Assembly: GCA_951812755.1 (NCBI GenBank)
Contig: OX638329.1
Coordinates: 4,906,522 to 4,970,521 of the forward strand
Source of the DNA: an uncultured Latescibacterota bacterium
GTDB lineage: Bacteria > Latescibacterota > UBA2968
DNA: 64,000 bases
Direction of reading: 5' to 3'
The stretch's first letter is position 1. Every line of letters starts with the position of its first letter. Below are positions 1 through 7,817 of the stretch, piece after piece. The notes under the pieces were generated by a model. That model was not told the origin of the DNA and did no database searches. It was given only the letters and a program-made list of their open reading frames with translations. Made by a program: the position numbers and the translations under genes.

Positions 1-908
1 TCTTGAATCGCCAGACCGCTCGAATACGCAATACACCCTTGCCCGCGCAAGTGTTCCAAATGCCCCAACGCCGCATGCCCGATATTCAGTATCTCATCCC
101 CCTCACCTTTTACCCAGCGGGGCGTATCTACTCTCTCGCGCAACGCGAGAAACTCGCCCGAATTCAACACCTGCTCACCGTGATCTGGCACAACAAATCG
201 CCGCGTCAACAAACCTGGATCCAATTGCGTGGAGCGTCCATCGCCCCCAATTACGGAAATATGAACATGACTTTTCACATCAAATAAAATCGGCTCTGGC
301 GTAGGCACAGAAGTAAAAATAGCATCTGCCCCATCAATACAGGTCTCAATATCCGCGACCATCTCCAGATCACAGGAAATATCCCCCCCAACATCTGCAC
401 AATACGCCGCGCGCCTCTCTGCCGTCCTGCTCGTTACACGTATGGTCTCTGGCGCCAGAGTCACATCAATACACTTGCCCATTGCCTGTGCAATACGCCC
501 CGTCCCCAGAATCGCCGCCGTGCGTACAGGCGTCTTCGCCAAATACTTTGCGCCCAACGCGCCCGCCGCACCCGTACGCATATTGGTAATATACTCGGCA
601 TCCAGCGTGACTCGGTCGCCCCTCCGCACATCCTCCAATTCGATCACAGCGGTTCTCGAACCCAACCGCCCCACCTTGACATCCGAACGCTCTTCGATAA
701 CCTTTTGTCCCATAAATCTCCCCTTCCACCAGCCCGGCATCACCAGACGAAAAAGGTCCATCTCTCCCTCGCGCGAAACTTCCTCTTTACGCAACGGATT
801 GACCATTTTCCCAAGACCATAGAGCCGAAACGCCTCGTCGCAACTCTCGACAAAATCCCGCGTTGTCATCACCGCAGCGATTTGCTCATCTGAAATATAC
901 TGTCTCAT
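1..908 (-). CDS. Ornithine cyclodeaminase/mu-crystallin family protein (C-terminus cut by window edge)
   Basis: The frame is open from the ATG at 906-908 to the window edge, about 302 codons, so the 3' end is missing. A GGAG sequence lies about seven bases before the start. The protein shows the family hallmark RTGAAGALGAKYLA near residues 110-125, followed by a Rossmann glycine motif (ILGTGRIAQ) for NAD(P) binding. A later segment, VIGGDGRSTQLDP, matches the second conserved block of the family. Members include ornithine cyclodeaminase, alanine dehydrogenases and imine/ketimine reductases, so the exact substrate cannot be assigned. It is divergent from the CBM9-like gene on the other strand and lies at the border of the catabolic region. 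Confidence 0.88.
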   Translation of the reverse strand, partial: MRQYISDEQIAAVMTTRDFVESCDEAFRLYGLGKMVNPLRKEEVSREGEMDLFRLVMPGWWKGRFMGQKVIEERSDVKVGRLGSRTAVIELEDVRRGDRVTLDAEYITNMRTGAAGALGAKYLAKTPVRTAAILGTGRIAQAMGKCIDVTLAPETIRVTSRTAERRAAYCADVGGDISCDLEMVADIETCIDGADAIFTSVPTPEPILFDVKSHVHISVIGGDGRSTQLDPGLLTRRFVVPDHGEQVLNSGEFLALRERVDTPRWVKGEGDEILNIGHAALGHLEHLRGQGCIAYSSGLAIQ

Positions 909-934
909 GTATCATCTCCTGATTCGTCTATCCA

Positions 935-963
935 TTGACATTTGTTTTTGGGCGATCTATTTT
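935..963 (+). promoter_or_regulatory. Sigma70-type promoter candidate
   Basis: TTGACA at 935-940 is followed after 17 bases by TATTTT at 958-963. It sits in the divergent intergenic gap and would drive the CBM9-like gene at 1012 and the C45-type gene behind it. It is a prediction from consensus only. Confidence 0.5.
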
Positions 964-1011
964 AGGGCTATAGGGATATAATATAATCAACTGAACCGGA
1001 CGGGGTGATGA

Positions 1012-1773
1012 GTGAGACTATTTACACTCAAAACAGCCTCTCTAATTTTACTTCTCGGGGAGATTTTCATGACACAATCAATTCATGCCGATCGCCCAAT
1101 GTACACTATTTATCGCGCAGGCACACCAATTGTAATTGACGGACGCCTAAATGAACCCGCATGGGTCGCAGCCCCAGACGTAGGAGCTTTTGTATTTCCG
1201 TGGTACGAATCGGGCAAAAAAGAACAAACCATAGCCAAAATGCTTTGGGATGACACTTATTTATACGTCTCGTACATCTGTGAAGATGCACATATTTGGG
1301 CAGAACACACCGCGCGCGATTCCGACGTGTGGAAAGACGACACCGTCGAGGTATTTACAGCACCCAACCCCAATCAGCCCCAGGCTTATTTCAATATTGA
1401 AATGAACGTACTCGGCATCTTTCTCGACCAATTTCATCCACAAGGCCCGGACGCGCCCGTACCCGGCGAGTGGAACGGCGAAGGTATTCAGATCAAAACG
1501 CAAATCGTCGGCACATTAAACGATGACAGCGACGAAGATGAATACTGGATATTGGAAGCCGCCATACCCTTTGCAAATTTTGCACACGTCGCCGTGCATA
1601 CCCCCCCAGAGATAGGTGACATCTGGCACCTCAATCTAAATCGTCTGGGCGGCAAAACCAATGAGCAATTTAGCCAGTGGTCGGGCAGCCGCACGCCGCA
1701 GCCGCAATTTCATTCACCAGATGATTTTGGACGGGTGGTATTCTCGGATAAGGCGAGTCCATTCTGGCGGTAA
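1012..1773 (+). CDS. Secreted carbohydrate-binding family 9-like (CBM9/DOMON-like) protein
   Basis: Beta-sandwich domain resembling CBM9-like ligand-binding modules. The opening YRAGTPIVIDGRLNEPAW (about residues 33-50) and the later W-x-DD-T-x-Y-V, DDTVEVF and FNIEMN segments are the usual block pattern. The GTG start at 1012 gives a 26-residue hydrophobic N-terminus that looks like a signal peptide, implying export. An ATG at 1069 with a better GGGGAG ribosome site would remove most of it, so the start is uncertain. Family members bind sugars or occur in sugar-processing enzymes. There is no catalytic domain here. The C45-type gene starts 19 bases after the stop, suggesting one transcript. 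Confidence 0.72.
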   Translation: MRLFTLKTASLILLLGEIFMTQSIHADRPMYTIYRAGTPIVIDGRLNEPAWVAAPDVGAFVFPWYESGKKEQTIAKMLWDDTYLYVSYICEDAHIWAEHTARDSDVWKDDTVEVFTAPNPNQPQAYFNIEMNVLGIFLDQFHPQGPDAPVPGEWNGEGIQIKTQIVGTLNDDSDEDEYWILEAAIPFANFAHVAVHTPPEIGDIWHLNLNRLGGKTNEQFSQWSGSRTPQPQFHSPDDFGRVVFSDKASPFWR

Positions 1774-1792
1774 TCGCAAAAGGAGAAAAAAC

Positions 1793-2869
1793 ATGTCGCA
1801 AACATTGCCATTGCTCGAAGTCAGTGGTTCGCCAACCGAGCGAGGTCGTGCGCATGGCGAGGCATTTAAGGAACTGATCCGGGACCTGGTCGCCATCAAT
1901 TTTGAAGATATGGTCCAGGGAACACAGGGCTATCTGACAAAAGAGCGCGTATATGAAATTGTATCAACTTACGCGGGCCCCAATCGCGACTATGCACCCC
2001 ACCTGTTTGAAGAAATGGAAGGGATCGCCGAGGCAGCGGATGTACCCGTAGAAGACCTCCTCGCATTAAATGGCTTTTTGGAATTGCACGACTATTATTC
2101 CGATGCATTTCTGGTATCGGGTTGCACATCATTCATGGTTCCGGGAGACACATCGGGCGAAGGCGCGTTAATCGCGCAGAATTACGACCTCTCGTCAATC
2201 TATGCAGCAGCAGCAATTCTGGTCAAAGTCAAAAACGATCACGCCCCCGACGCACTCTTTTACACATCTGCCGGGATGCTGGGCTGCGCGGGAGTAAACG
2301 ACGCAGGCATTGGCGTCGTCATCAACAACCTCGTCCCATCAGATGCATCGGGTGGCGTGCTGTATCCCTTCATCATTCGGCGCATCCTGGAATCCGTGCG
2401 AATCGGAGATGCCATAGATGCAGTTATAGCAAAACCGAGAGCATCGGGTATGAATTACGTGATATGCGATGAAAATGGCGAAATATACGACCTTGAAACC
2501 ACGGCGAGAGAATACGAAGTCATCTGTCCCTTTGATGGACCCATGGCCCATTCAAATCACTATCTGACAGACCGGCTCAAGCCCTTTGAACGACGACAAT
2601 GGGATCAACGCGGACAGAGCATCTTGCGCTGGGGCCGTGCGACCAGGTTATTAAAATCCTGCGACAAACGCAATGCAGACACCCTGAAAAATATGCTATC
2701 AGATCGGGTAAATGCCCCCATGGGTATATGCCGCCACAACGAAATTCACAATGGCGAAGCCTGCGGTCAAACCATTGCTGGCATCGTGCTCGATCCCCCG
2801 GGACGAAAAGCGTGGTACACCAGGGGGCCGACCGGTGAAAACGAGTGGGTTGAATATAGTCTAAATTAA
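1793..2869 (+). CDS. C45 family autoproteolytic acyltransferase/hydrolase
   Basis: Member of the Ntn-hydrolase C45 group (acyl-CoA:6-aminopenicillanate acyltransferase-like), which hydrolyses or transfers amide-linked acyl groups after self-cleavage before a cysteine. The key segment SGCTSF places the candidate nucleophile at about Cys111. The N-terminal GSPTERGRAHGEAF block and the internal GCAGVNDAGIGVVINNL block are also typical. The protein is 358 residues if started at the ATG at 1793, which has AGGAG seven bases ahead; the frame extends further upstream but that part overlaps the CBM9-like gene. The natural substrate is unknown. A strong terminator follows. Confidence 0.85.
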   Translation: MSQTLPLLEVSGSPTERGRAHGEAFKELIRDLVAINFEDMVQGTQGYLTKERVYEIVSTYAGPNRDYAPHLFEEMEGIAEAADVPVEDLLALNGFLELHDYYSDAFLVSGCTSFMVPGDTSGEGALIAQNYDLSSIYAAAAILVKVKNDHAPDALFYTSAGMLGCAGVNDAGIGVVINNLVPSDASGGVLYPFIIRRILESVRIGDAIDAVIAKPRASGMNYVICDENGEIYDLETTAREYEVICPFDGPMAHSNHYLTDRLKPFERRQWDQRGQSILRWGRATRLLKSCDKRNADTLKNMLSDRVNAPMGICRHNEIHNGEACGQTIAGIVLDPPGRKAWYTRGPTGENEWVEYSLN

Positions 2870-2888
2870 AAAAAGCCTTATTCCTGTT

Positions 2889-2930
2889 AAGGCCGTTGCG
2901 AGAGGTAATCCTCCTGCAACGGCCTTTTTT
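2889..2930 (+). terminator. Rho-independent terminator after the C45 gene
   Basis: An 11-base perfect stem (AAGGCCGTTGC pairing with GCAACGGCCTT) with a 16-base loop and a T run. Its 3' edge touches the stop codon of the convergent sulfatase gene. Confidence 0.85.
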
Positions 2931-4332
2931 ATCCCCCTTCACTCGCCGCCGTAATAAATCGCCTCTCCCTTTGGCTTTTGAGCACCTGTTGTTCAATCTC
3001 TTCGGGATCACCCCAAATTTCCAATAGCCGCTCGCACATGGCATCGCGTATTTCGCGGTGTTCTGCCGACTCTGACAAATCGTTAAACTCGCCGGGATCC
3101 TCTGCAATATTGAACAACTCGAGCGGATCTCCCGGGCTCATATTGAGTTTGTAATCGCCCTTTTTAAGCATACCCACGGGCCGGATAACACCGTGCGCGA
3201 GGTATTCACAAAAGGCTTCGTCCTTCCAGGTCTCGCCATTGATCAGCGGCAAAAGACTATCGCCGTCAAGAGGCGCAATATCCATCGAAGCGCCAGCGGC
3301 TTCCAGTATGGTAGCGATGAGATCAACGAGTGAAACATTTTGGGCAACGCGCAATCCACCCGGAACATGCCCGGGCCAAACAATCTGAAGAGGCACGCGA
3401 GAGGACGCTTCATACATATTTGATTTGCGCCACATACCGTGTTCGCCATTCATTTCCCCGTGATCTGAGGTATGCACGATAATCGTATTTTCAAGCTGGC
3501 CGGTTTCTTCGAGCGCATCGATGAGCCGGCCTATTTTTTCGTCCAAATAGGTGATAAGCCCGTAATAACCCGCGCGTCCCCTCCGCACGAGTTCTTCGGG
3601 AAAGTCGGTCATGCCAAACATCAGACGCAGGCGTTTATAGACCGGGTGCATATTTTCCAGATGGCCTTCGGGGATATCGGGCATATCAATCTGATCGCGC
3701 GGATACATATCCCAAAACCGCCGCGGAACCACAAGCGGAAAATGAGGCGCGATAAACCCCACATTGATACACCAGGGCTGTTCTTTGCGAGCGGGATCTT
3801 TGATATACGCCAGAGCAGCCTCTTCAACCTGATCATCAACCTGTATCTCAGTCGTTGTACCCGGCCCCGCTTGTGCAATACCACCCCAGGGCTTTTGCGC
3901 TTCAACAACCCCCGCATCCCAATTGCCCTCGCCGCGCGGGACACCGTTTTTTGTCCACAATTCCGCATGCAAATCGCGTGCGAGTTGCGTGCGAAAACCG
4001 TGCAATTGATCGAGACCACAAAAGTGCTGCTTGCCCGATATGACAACATCGTAACCGACATTTCGCAAACGATGCGCCCATGTAACCGTATCCGACGCCA
4101 TGGGAAAACCATTGTCATAAGTACCGATACGACTGATATAACGCCCCGTCATAAATGACATCCGTGACGGACCGCAAATCGGCGAATTGCAATAAGCATT
4201 GTCAAATGTAACCCCCATCTCAGCCAGGCGATCCATATTGGGCGATTGCACCAGTGAATGCCCGTGAATACTGCTGTATTGAGGGGCATGCTCATCAGAC
4301 ATAATAATCAGAATATTGGGCTTATCAGACAT
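2929..4332 (-). CDS. Type I sulfatase (arylsulfatase family, formylglycine-dependent)
   Basis: A 467-residue sulfatase that cleaves sulfate esters, probably from a sugar. The N-terminus carries the metal-binding MSDEHAPQ segment. The signature CGPSR at about residues 53-57 gives the cysteine that a formylglycine-generating enzyme must oxidise. SGKQHF, HTSDHGEMNGEHGMW and the RVPLQIVWPG block follow in normal order. No signal peptide is visible, so action in the cytoplasm on imported sulfated sugars is more likely than export. The start has AGGAG eight bases ahead. It is followed 15 bases later on the same strand by nothing from this operon; the epimerase gene lies just upstream, so both may be co-transcribed. 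Confidence 0.93.
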   Translation of the reverse strand: MSDKPNILIIMSDEHAPQYSSIHGHSLVQSPNMDRLAEMGVTFDNAYCNSPICGPSRMSFMTGRYISRIGTYDNGFPMASDTVTWAHRLRNVGYDVVISGKQHFCGLDQLHGFRTQLARDLHAELWTKNGVPRGEGNWDAGVVEAQKPWGGIAQAGPGTTTEIQVDDQVEEAALAYIKDPARKEQPWCINVGFIAPHFPLVVPRRFWDMYPRDQIDMPDIPEGHLENMHPVYKRLRLMFGMTDFPEELVRRGRAGYYGLITYLDEKIGRLIDALEETGQLENTIIVHTSDHGEMNGEHGMWRKSNMYEASSRVPLQIVWPGHVPGGLRVAQNVSLVDLIATILEAAGASMDIAPLDGDSLLPLINGETWKDEAFCEYLAHGVIRPVGMLKKGDYKLNMSPGDPLELFNIAEDPGEFNDLSESAEHREIRDAMCERLLEIWGDPEEIEQQVLKSQRERRFITAASEGG

Positions 4333-4347
4333 AAATACTCCTGTTCT

Positions 4348-5385
4348 TCACGCCGAAATAACATCCGCAGGTTCACCGGCTTGATCGGCGAGTGCGGTAT
4401 CAAAAATATTTTCAAGCGTACACTGCGGCTCGTATCCTATCAGCGTGCGCGCCTTGCTATTATCAGACCAATAGATCCACTGCATGGGCACCTCAACCGC
4501 AAAAGGCGGAACACCCGTTATCTCTGCAAGATAATCTGCGACCTCGGGGAAAGCGAGCGGGCGATAAATCGGCGCATTGAACGCCTCGCCAACCGCCGCG
4601 GGATGGTCGAGCGCACAAATACACACCCGCGCAGTATCGCGTGCATCAGAAGGCGACCACATCCACGGACGACCCTCGCGATCGGTGACAGCACAGGGTT
4701 GGTCGGGACGCTCGGCGCGGTCGAGCATATCCTGTGCAATAGCCGCGCCATCCGGATGGTAAATACCACTTTCCGGTCTATTAGCAGCTTCGCGGATGCG
4801 TCCTGCCACAAACTGAACATTCCAACGCCCCAGCACTTCTTTGCCCGCAAACATGCCAGATGGGCGAATAATAGACAACTGAAGATCGTGTCCATTCATA
4901 TACCCTTCGGCCATCGCTTCATTGATATATTTCAGCGTGCCATAAAGCCCACGCGGACGCTTGGGATGAATTTCATTGATGGGCTGATAACAGGGCGGAA
5001 TATGCTGATTGCCCATCGGATAAACCGCGTCGGTACTGACATGGACAAACAGATGGAGTTTATCGGCAAATGGTACAGCCGCCTCAAAAAGATTATACGT
5101 ACCTGTAACATTAATCTCGTAAAACGTCTGATTGTCCATACCGCGCGGTGGACCCAAAATATTTGCCGTATGAACAACCGCATCTACACCATCCACAATA
5201 CTGCAACACAACGCCGCATCTCTGAGATCGCCCTCAATCTTTTCAATATCAAACGGATCGAGCTTGAATTTCTTGGGATCGTCGGGAAGAATCAGCGCGC
5301 GAACATCATCTCCACGCTCAACCAACTGCTTGACGACATTCGCGCCCAAACGCCCCGTTGCACCTGTGACGAGGATTTTGCTCAT
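4348..5385 (-). CDS. NAD-dependent epimerase/dehydratase (extended SDR)
   Basis: Extended short-chain dehydrogenase fold acting on a (nucleotide-)sugar or sugar-acid substrate. The N-terminal MSKILVTGATGRLGANVV is the TGxxGxxG dinucleotide site, DLRD and HTANI blocks follow, and the catalytic region has a Ser-Thr pair (HVSTDAVYP) and YGTLKYINE with the YxxxK pair. The ATG at 5385 was chosen over an 18-residue longer frame because homologues begin at MSKILVTG and a GAGG lies before it. It sits 15 bases upstream of the sulfatase start, so the two probably form an operon. The substrate is not identifiable. Confidence 0.85.
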   Translation of the reverse strand: MSKILVTGATGRLGANVVKQLVERGDDVRALILPDDPKKFKLDPFDIEKIEGDLRDAALCCSIVDGVDAVVHTANILGPPRGMDNQTFYEINVTGTYNLFEAAVPFADKLHLFVHVSTDAVYPMGNQHIPPCYQPINEIHPKRPRGLYGTLKYINEAMAEGYMNGHDLQLSIIRPSGMFAGKEVLGRWNVQFVAGRIREAANRPESGIYHPDGAAIAQDMLDRAERPDQPCAVTDREGRPWMWSPSDARDTARVCICALDHPAAVGEAFNAPIYRPLAFPEVADYLAEITGVPPFAVEVPMQWIYWSDNSKARTLIGYEPQCTLENIFDTALADQAGEPADVISA

Positions 5386-5435
5386 AGTTTGCCTCATTGC
5401 TGTTGTGAATGGATGGATAAACCCCTGTGTTTGGT

Positions 5436-5840
5436 TCATTGACTTTTGAGATGGAGAAGGTTTTTTATCTCAACATTTGGCAAGTGCTCCTTTAATTCAG
5501 AAAAGAACAATACCATCAGATCTTTCCACAATCCCCCGTGATTTTTCACCAAAAACTCAATTTGGGCTTGATGCTTTGAGGTATGGTAGGTGACATCAGT
5601 AGATAAAAAATAATCCCCCCAGTAAACGTGGAAAGGCTCAACGCCTCGCCCTGTTTGTTTTTTAGAAATCATCAGTTTATTGTTTTTCTGATGAATTGTT
5701 ACCAATTGGTTGAGTTTCGCTTTGGCCTGAACAAGCGGCACATCTGGAAAAGAGACCAGCCAGCCCATTCGGAATGTACCGTCGGGTTCTACGATAGGAA
5801 ATTTTGGTTTTAGTCGAGCGGAGGAATTATCAATTTTCAT
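5436..5840 (-). CDS. Hypothetical protein, 134 residues, second gene of an unknown pair
   Basis: I do not recognise the family. The protein is hydrophilic, without a signal peptide or membrane segment, rich in Lys and aromatic residues (WGDYFLSTDVTYHTSKHQ, GGLWKDLMVLFF). GAGG lies eight to ten bases before the ATG. The gene begins 26 bases after the stop of the 116-residue gene at 5867-6217 on the same strand, which looks like a translationally linked two-gene unit. Its base composition is more AT-rich than the enzyme genes around it. A role as the partner (for example antitoxin or immunity protein) of that gene is only inference from context. Confidence 0.6.
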   Translation of the reverse strand: MKIDNSSARLKPKFPIVEPDGTFRMGWLVSFPDVPLVQAKAKLNQLVTIHQKNNKLMISKKQTGRGVEPFHVYWGDYFLSTDVTYHTSKHQAQIEFLVKNHGGLWKDLMVLFFSELKEHLPNVEIKNLLHLKSQ

Positions 5841-5866
5841 TTTTTTTGCTCCTCAAAATGGATTGG

Positions 5867-6217
5867 TTAGTCGCTTGCCAAAAAATTCTCCACGAGTTCA
5901 AAGCTCGCCTTTTGGTTTAATGTGTCAAAACTACTCGGGGCAAACCGATAAAATTCTCCTTCAAGGATGCACTCCAGCCAATCGTTTTTGAGCAAGTCAT
6001 CCAATGTATTTGATGAGATAGTCATTTTGACCAATGCACAGTGTGAGTGCAAAGCGGGATTTGCCAAAGCAAAAAGACGTGCCAACTCAATTTGTGCAAC
6101 AGGCACCGCCCAAAAACTGCCCTCTCCACCGAGTTCTCTAGCTCTCTCGGCATTGAGGCCATTTTGAACAATGTCTAAAGCACTCACCAAATCCGTTCCA
6201 GTGATGAATTCTTCCAT
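5867..6217 (-). CDS. Hypothetical protein with a faint ADP-ribosyltransferase-like pattern
   Basis: Small protein of 116 residues. The order TGTD...A..I..NGL, then GGEGSFWAVP, then LARLFALANPA and a hydrophobic strand ending LVKMTIS resembles the layout of small ADP-ribosyltransferase-fold domains (HGT...GL...G.GFY/W...A..YA). The usual histidine is a threonine here, so activity is doubtful and the similarity may be accidental. It starts six bases after the stop of the ABM-domain gene and ends 26 bases before the 134-residue gene, so these three may share one transcript. No strong ribosome site is visible at the start. Confidence 0.6.
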   Translation of the reverse strand: MEEFITGTDLVSALDIVQNGLNAERARELGGEGSFWAVPVAQIELARLFALANPALHSHCALVKMTISSNTLDDLLKNDWLECILEGEFYRFAPSSFDTLNQKASFELVENFLASD

Positions 6218-6223
6218 TGTTTA

Positions 6224-6526
6224 CTATACTTTGGACAAGCGATGTACAACTTCAAATCGCTCGGACTCTGTCGGCTGCGACCAGAGATCACTTGCGCCAC
6301 TCATAACAGCTTCCCGCTCGGGACTGGCGCGCCAGCCCTCGTAGATTTCTTCATTCTTCCAAATCACGAGCGTCGTAATCTTCGTCTCATCTGCAAGAGC
6401 GTGAAGCGTCTGACGGCTAACAAATCCGGGAGCCTGACTCTGGGCAATACCATTGCGATTCAAAAGATCGCGAGCCTCATCAACACAATCATCTTTAGCC
6501 CAATGATGCGTAAGTACGCCGATCAT
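6224..6526 (-). CDS. Antibiotic biosynthesis monooxygenase (ABM) domain protein
   Basis: A 100-residue single ABM (dimeric alpha-beta barrel) domain. The pattern is an N-terminal beta strand with HHW, an EARDLL helix, then APGFVSRQTLHA, then TTLVIWKNEEIYEGWRASPER, the classic W-x-s-xx-h-xxW-xxSxx block of these proteins. Family members are quinol monooxygenases, haem-degrading enzymes or simply ligand-binding subunits; the reaction cannot be read from sequence. The ATG at 6526 was preferred over one 12 bases upstream because a GGAGG sits five bases before it. It is the first gene of a probable minus-strand operon running down to the sulfatase. Confidence 0.75.
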   Translation of the reverse strand: MIGVLTHHWAKDDCVDEARDLLNRNGIAQSQAPGFVSRQTLHALADETKITTLVIWKNEEIYEGWRASPEREAVMSGASDLWSQPTESERFEVVHRLSKV

Positions 6527-6640
6527 TGAAACCTCCATTCGATGTTAGAATATCCCTATACGAGCAACACAGGATATCGCTATGCCATGCTTGCGCGTAC
6601 ACCCACACTGACCATCCCGCTTCATCCTCCACGCTTCTTA

Positions 6641-6766
6641 GCGGTCAGTGGTCAGCCCATCCTGCTTCCGCCCAGTGGATTGCGGCTCAAAACCATGCCG
6701 CAATGACGGCTTTCATGCACAGATTTTGCTGACTGCTCCCAACCCTTAATTCTTAATTCTTAATTC
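6641..6766. repeat. Intergenic 7-bp tandem repeats
   Basis: The 238-base gap 6527-6764 has no supportable gene. It holds two degenerate heptamer tracts: GGTCAGT/GGTCAGC at 6641-6655 and TTAATTC-T repeats at 6745-6766. The same words recur elsewhere in this window (for example 12015, 40381 and 50909). Confidence 0.7.
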
Positions 6767-7622
6767 ACACCTCACACTTCTCCCCCGACTCCTGCGACTT
6801 CTCGAGCGCCTCAAGCACAGCAACGGGCGTAAGCATCGAACTATCGGTTTCATCTGTTTTACCCGTACTGAACATGTGGCAAAAATCGAGAACACCTGTA
6901 AGATACGTATTCTCATCGTACGAAATCACGCGATCGGTGCGCCCCTTTTCCCCAATCACAGAAACGTGGAAACCCACGCGACCTTCGCCAACGAGATTCA
7001 TCGTTGAAATCGCGCCACTTGCAGAATAAAGCGTCGCAGTGTGATTTTGTTGCCCGCGATTGAGCTGCACATACGTAATATCCTGATCGAGCAAGCGCAC
7101 GACCATATCGACCTGATGAATCCCATAAAAAAAGACACCGCCATATTCAGAATCAATATCGCAAGGCCCCGTCGAAACAACTGAAATAATGCGCCCGAGT
7201 CCTCGAACATCCTCTTGCAACTGCGCGAAAGACGCCTGTTTGGGCAAAACCGAAAAAGAACACACAGGCACACTGAGTTCACGCGCTCGAGCCAGAAACT
7301 CTTTGCCTTCGTCGAGGCGATAGCAAAACGGCTTATCGACAAAAAGAGGAATTTTGGCCTCCAGCAATGGACGCACCGCAGGCAGGTGATATTTGGGATG
7401 GCGATGATCCACAATAGCCGCGTCAACCTCTCCGATCAGATCCTCGGGATCTCGCACAATATTGGGAATCAGCCCCCGCTCCTGTGCATCTTTCGCATCG
7501 CCCGGCGTCTCTCCCCAAACATGGGTAACGCTAAAACCGGGCACCAGTCTATCAATATTAATAGTTTTTGCAATCGCCACAGTATGGCTATTCTCCGCCC
7601 CAATAATGCCAATAGTGGGCAT
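6765..7622 (-). CDS. Gfo/Idh/MocA family oxidoreductase
   Basis: NAD(P)-dependent oxidoreductase of 285 residues. MPTIGIIGAENSH is the N-terminal dinucleotide-binding strand, VDAAIVDHRHPKYHLPAVRPLLEAKIPLFVDKPF contains the conserved D/E-KP substrate-site lysine, and YGGVFFYGIHQVDMVVRLL corresponds to the D-xGxH-xxD catalytic region. It is shorter than the usual 330-400 residues, with a compact C-terminal domain. AGGAG lies seven bases before the ATG. The substrate, probably a sugar or inositol derivative, is unknown. The neighbour upstream on the same strand is an enolase-superfamily dehydratase. Confidence 0.87.
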   Translation of the reverse strand: MPTIGIIGAENSHTVAIAKTINIDRLVPGFSVTHVWGETPGDAKDAQERGLIPNIVRDPEDLIGEVDAAIVDHRHPKYHLPAVRPLLEAKIPLFVDKPFCYRLDEGKEFLARARELSVPVCSFSVLPKQASFAQLQEDVRGLGRIISVVSTGPCDIDSEYGGVFFYGIHQVDMVVRLLDQDITYVQLNRGQQNHTATLYSASGAISTMNLVGEGRVGFHVSVIGEKGRTDRVISYDENTYLTGVLDFCHMFSTGKTDETDSSMLTPVAVLEALEKSQESGEKCEV

Positions 7623-7753
7623 ACAATACTCCTTTCCGTTGTCAGTTATAGTAGGATGTAGGCCAGTGCTACGCCTTTTTTGTGCATTTGTGGATCAAAC
7701 GGCGGGCGACCCGGTGGAATCGTCCCTACACATCTGCGTAAAACGCTCAAATG

Positions 7754-7777
7754 AACTGGCCTGGAAAGCGGCCAGTT
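7754..7777. repeat. GGCCAGTT palindrome (copy 1)
   Basis: Perfect 8-bp inverted repeat, AACTGGCC and GGCCAGTT, separated by eight bases and followed by GTACACCGCT. A larger version lies at 39438-39503 and a degraded one near 50965. The rest of 7623-7817 contains no gene, only words such as TGTGGATCAAA and TGCGGATCAAC that recur in the genome. Confidence 0.75.
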
Positions 7778-7817
7778 GTACACCGCTCATTCGCGTTTTT
7801 TCTGCGTCATCTGCGGA

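Noticed and set aside
4258-5442. Long open frame of 394 codons on the plus strand
   Set aside because: It is antisense to the epimerase gene, has no family pattern, and starts inside the sulfatase gene. It reflects codon bias of the true genes.
6526-6732. 68-codon plus-strand frame between the ABM and Gfo/Idh genes
   Set aside because: No ribosome site, no domain, and it runs through heptamer repeats.
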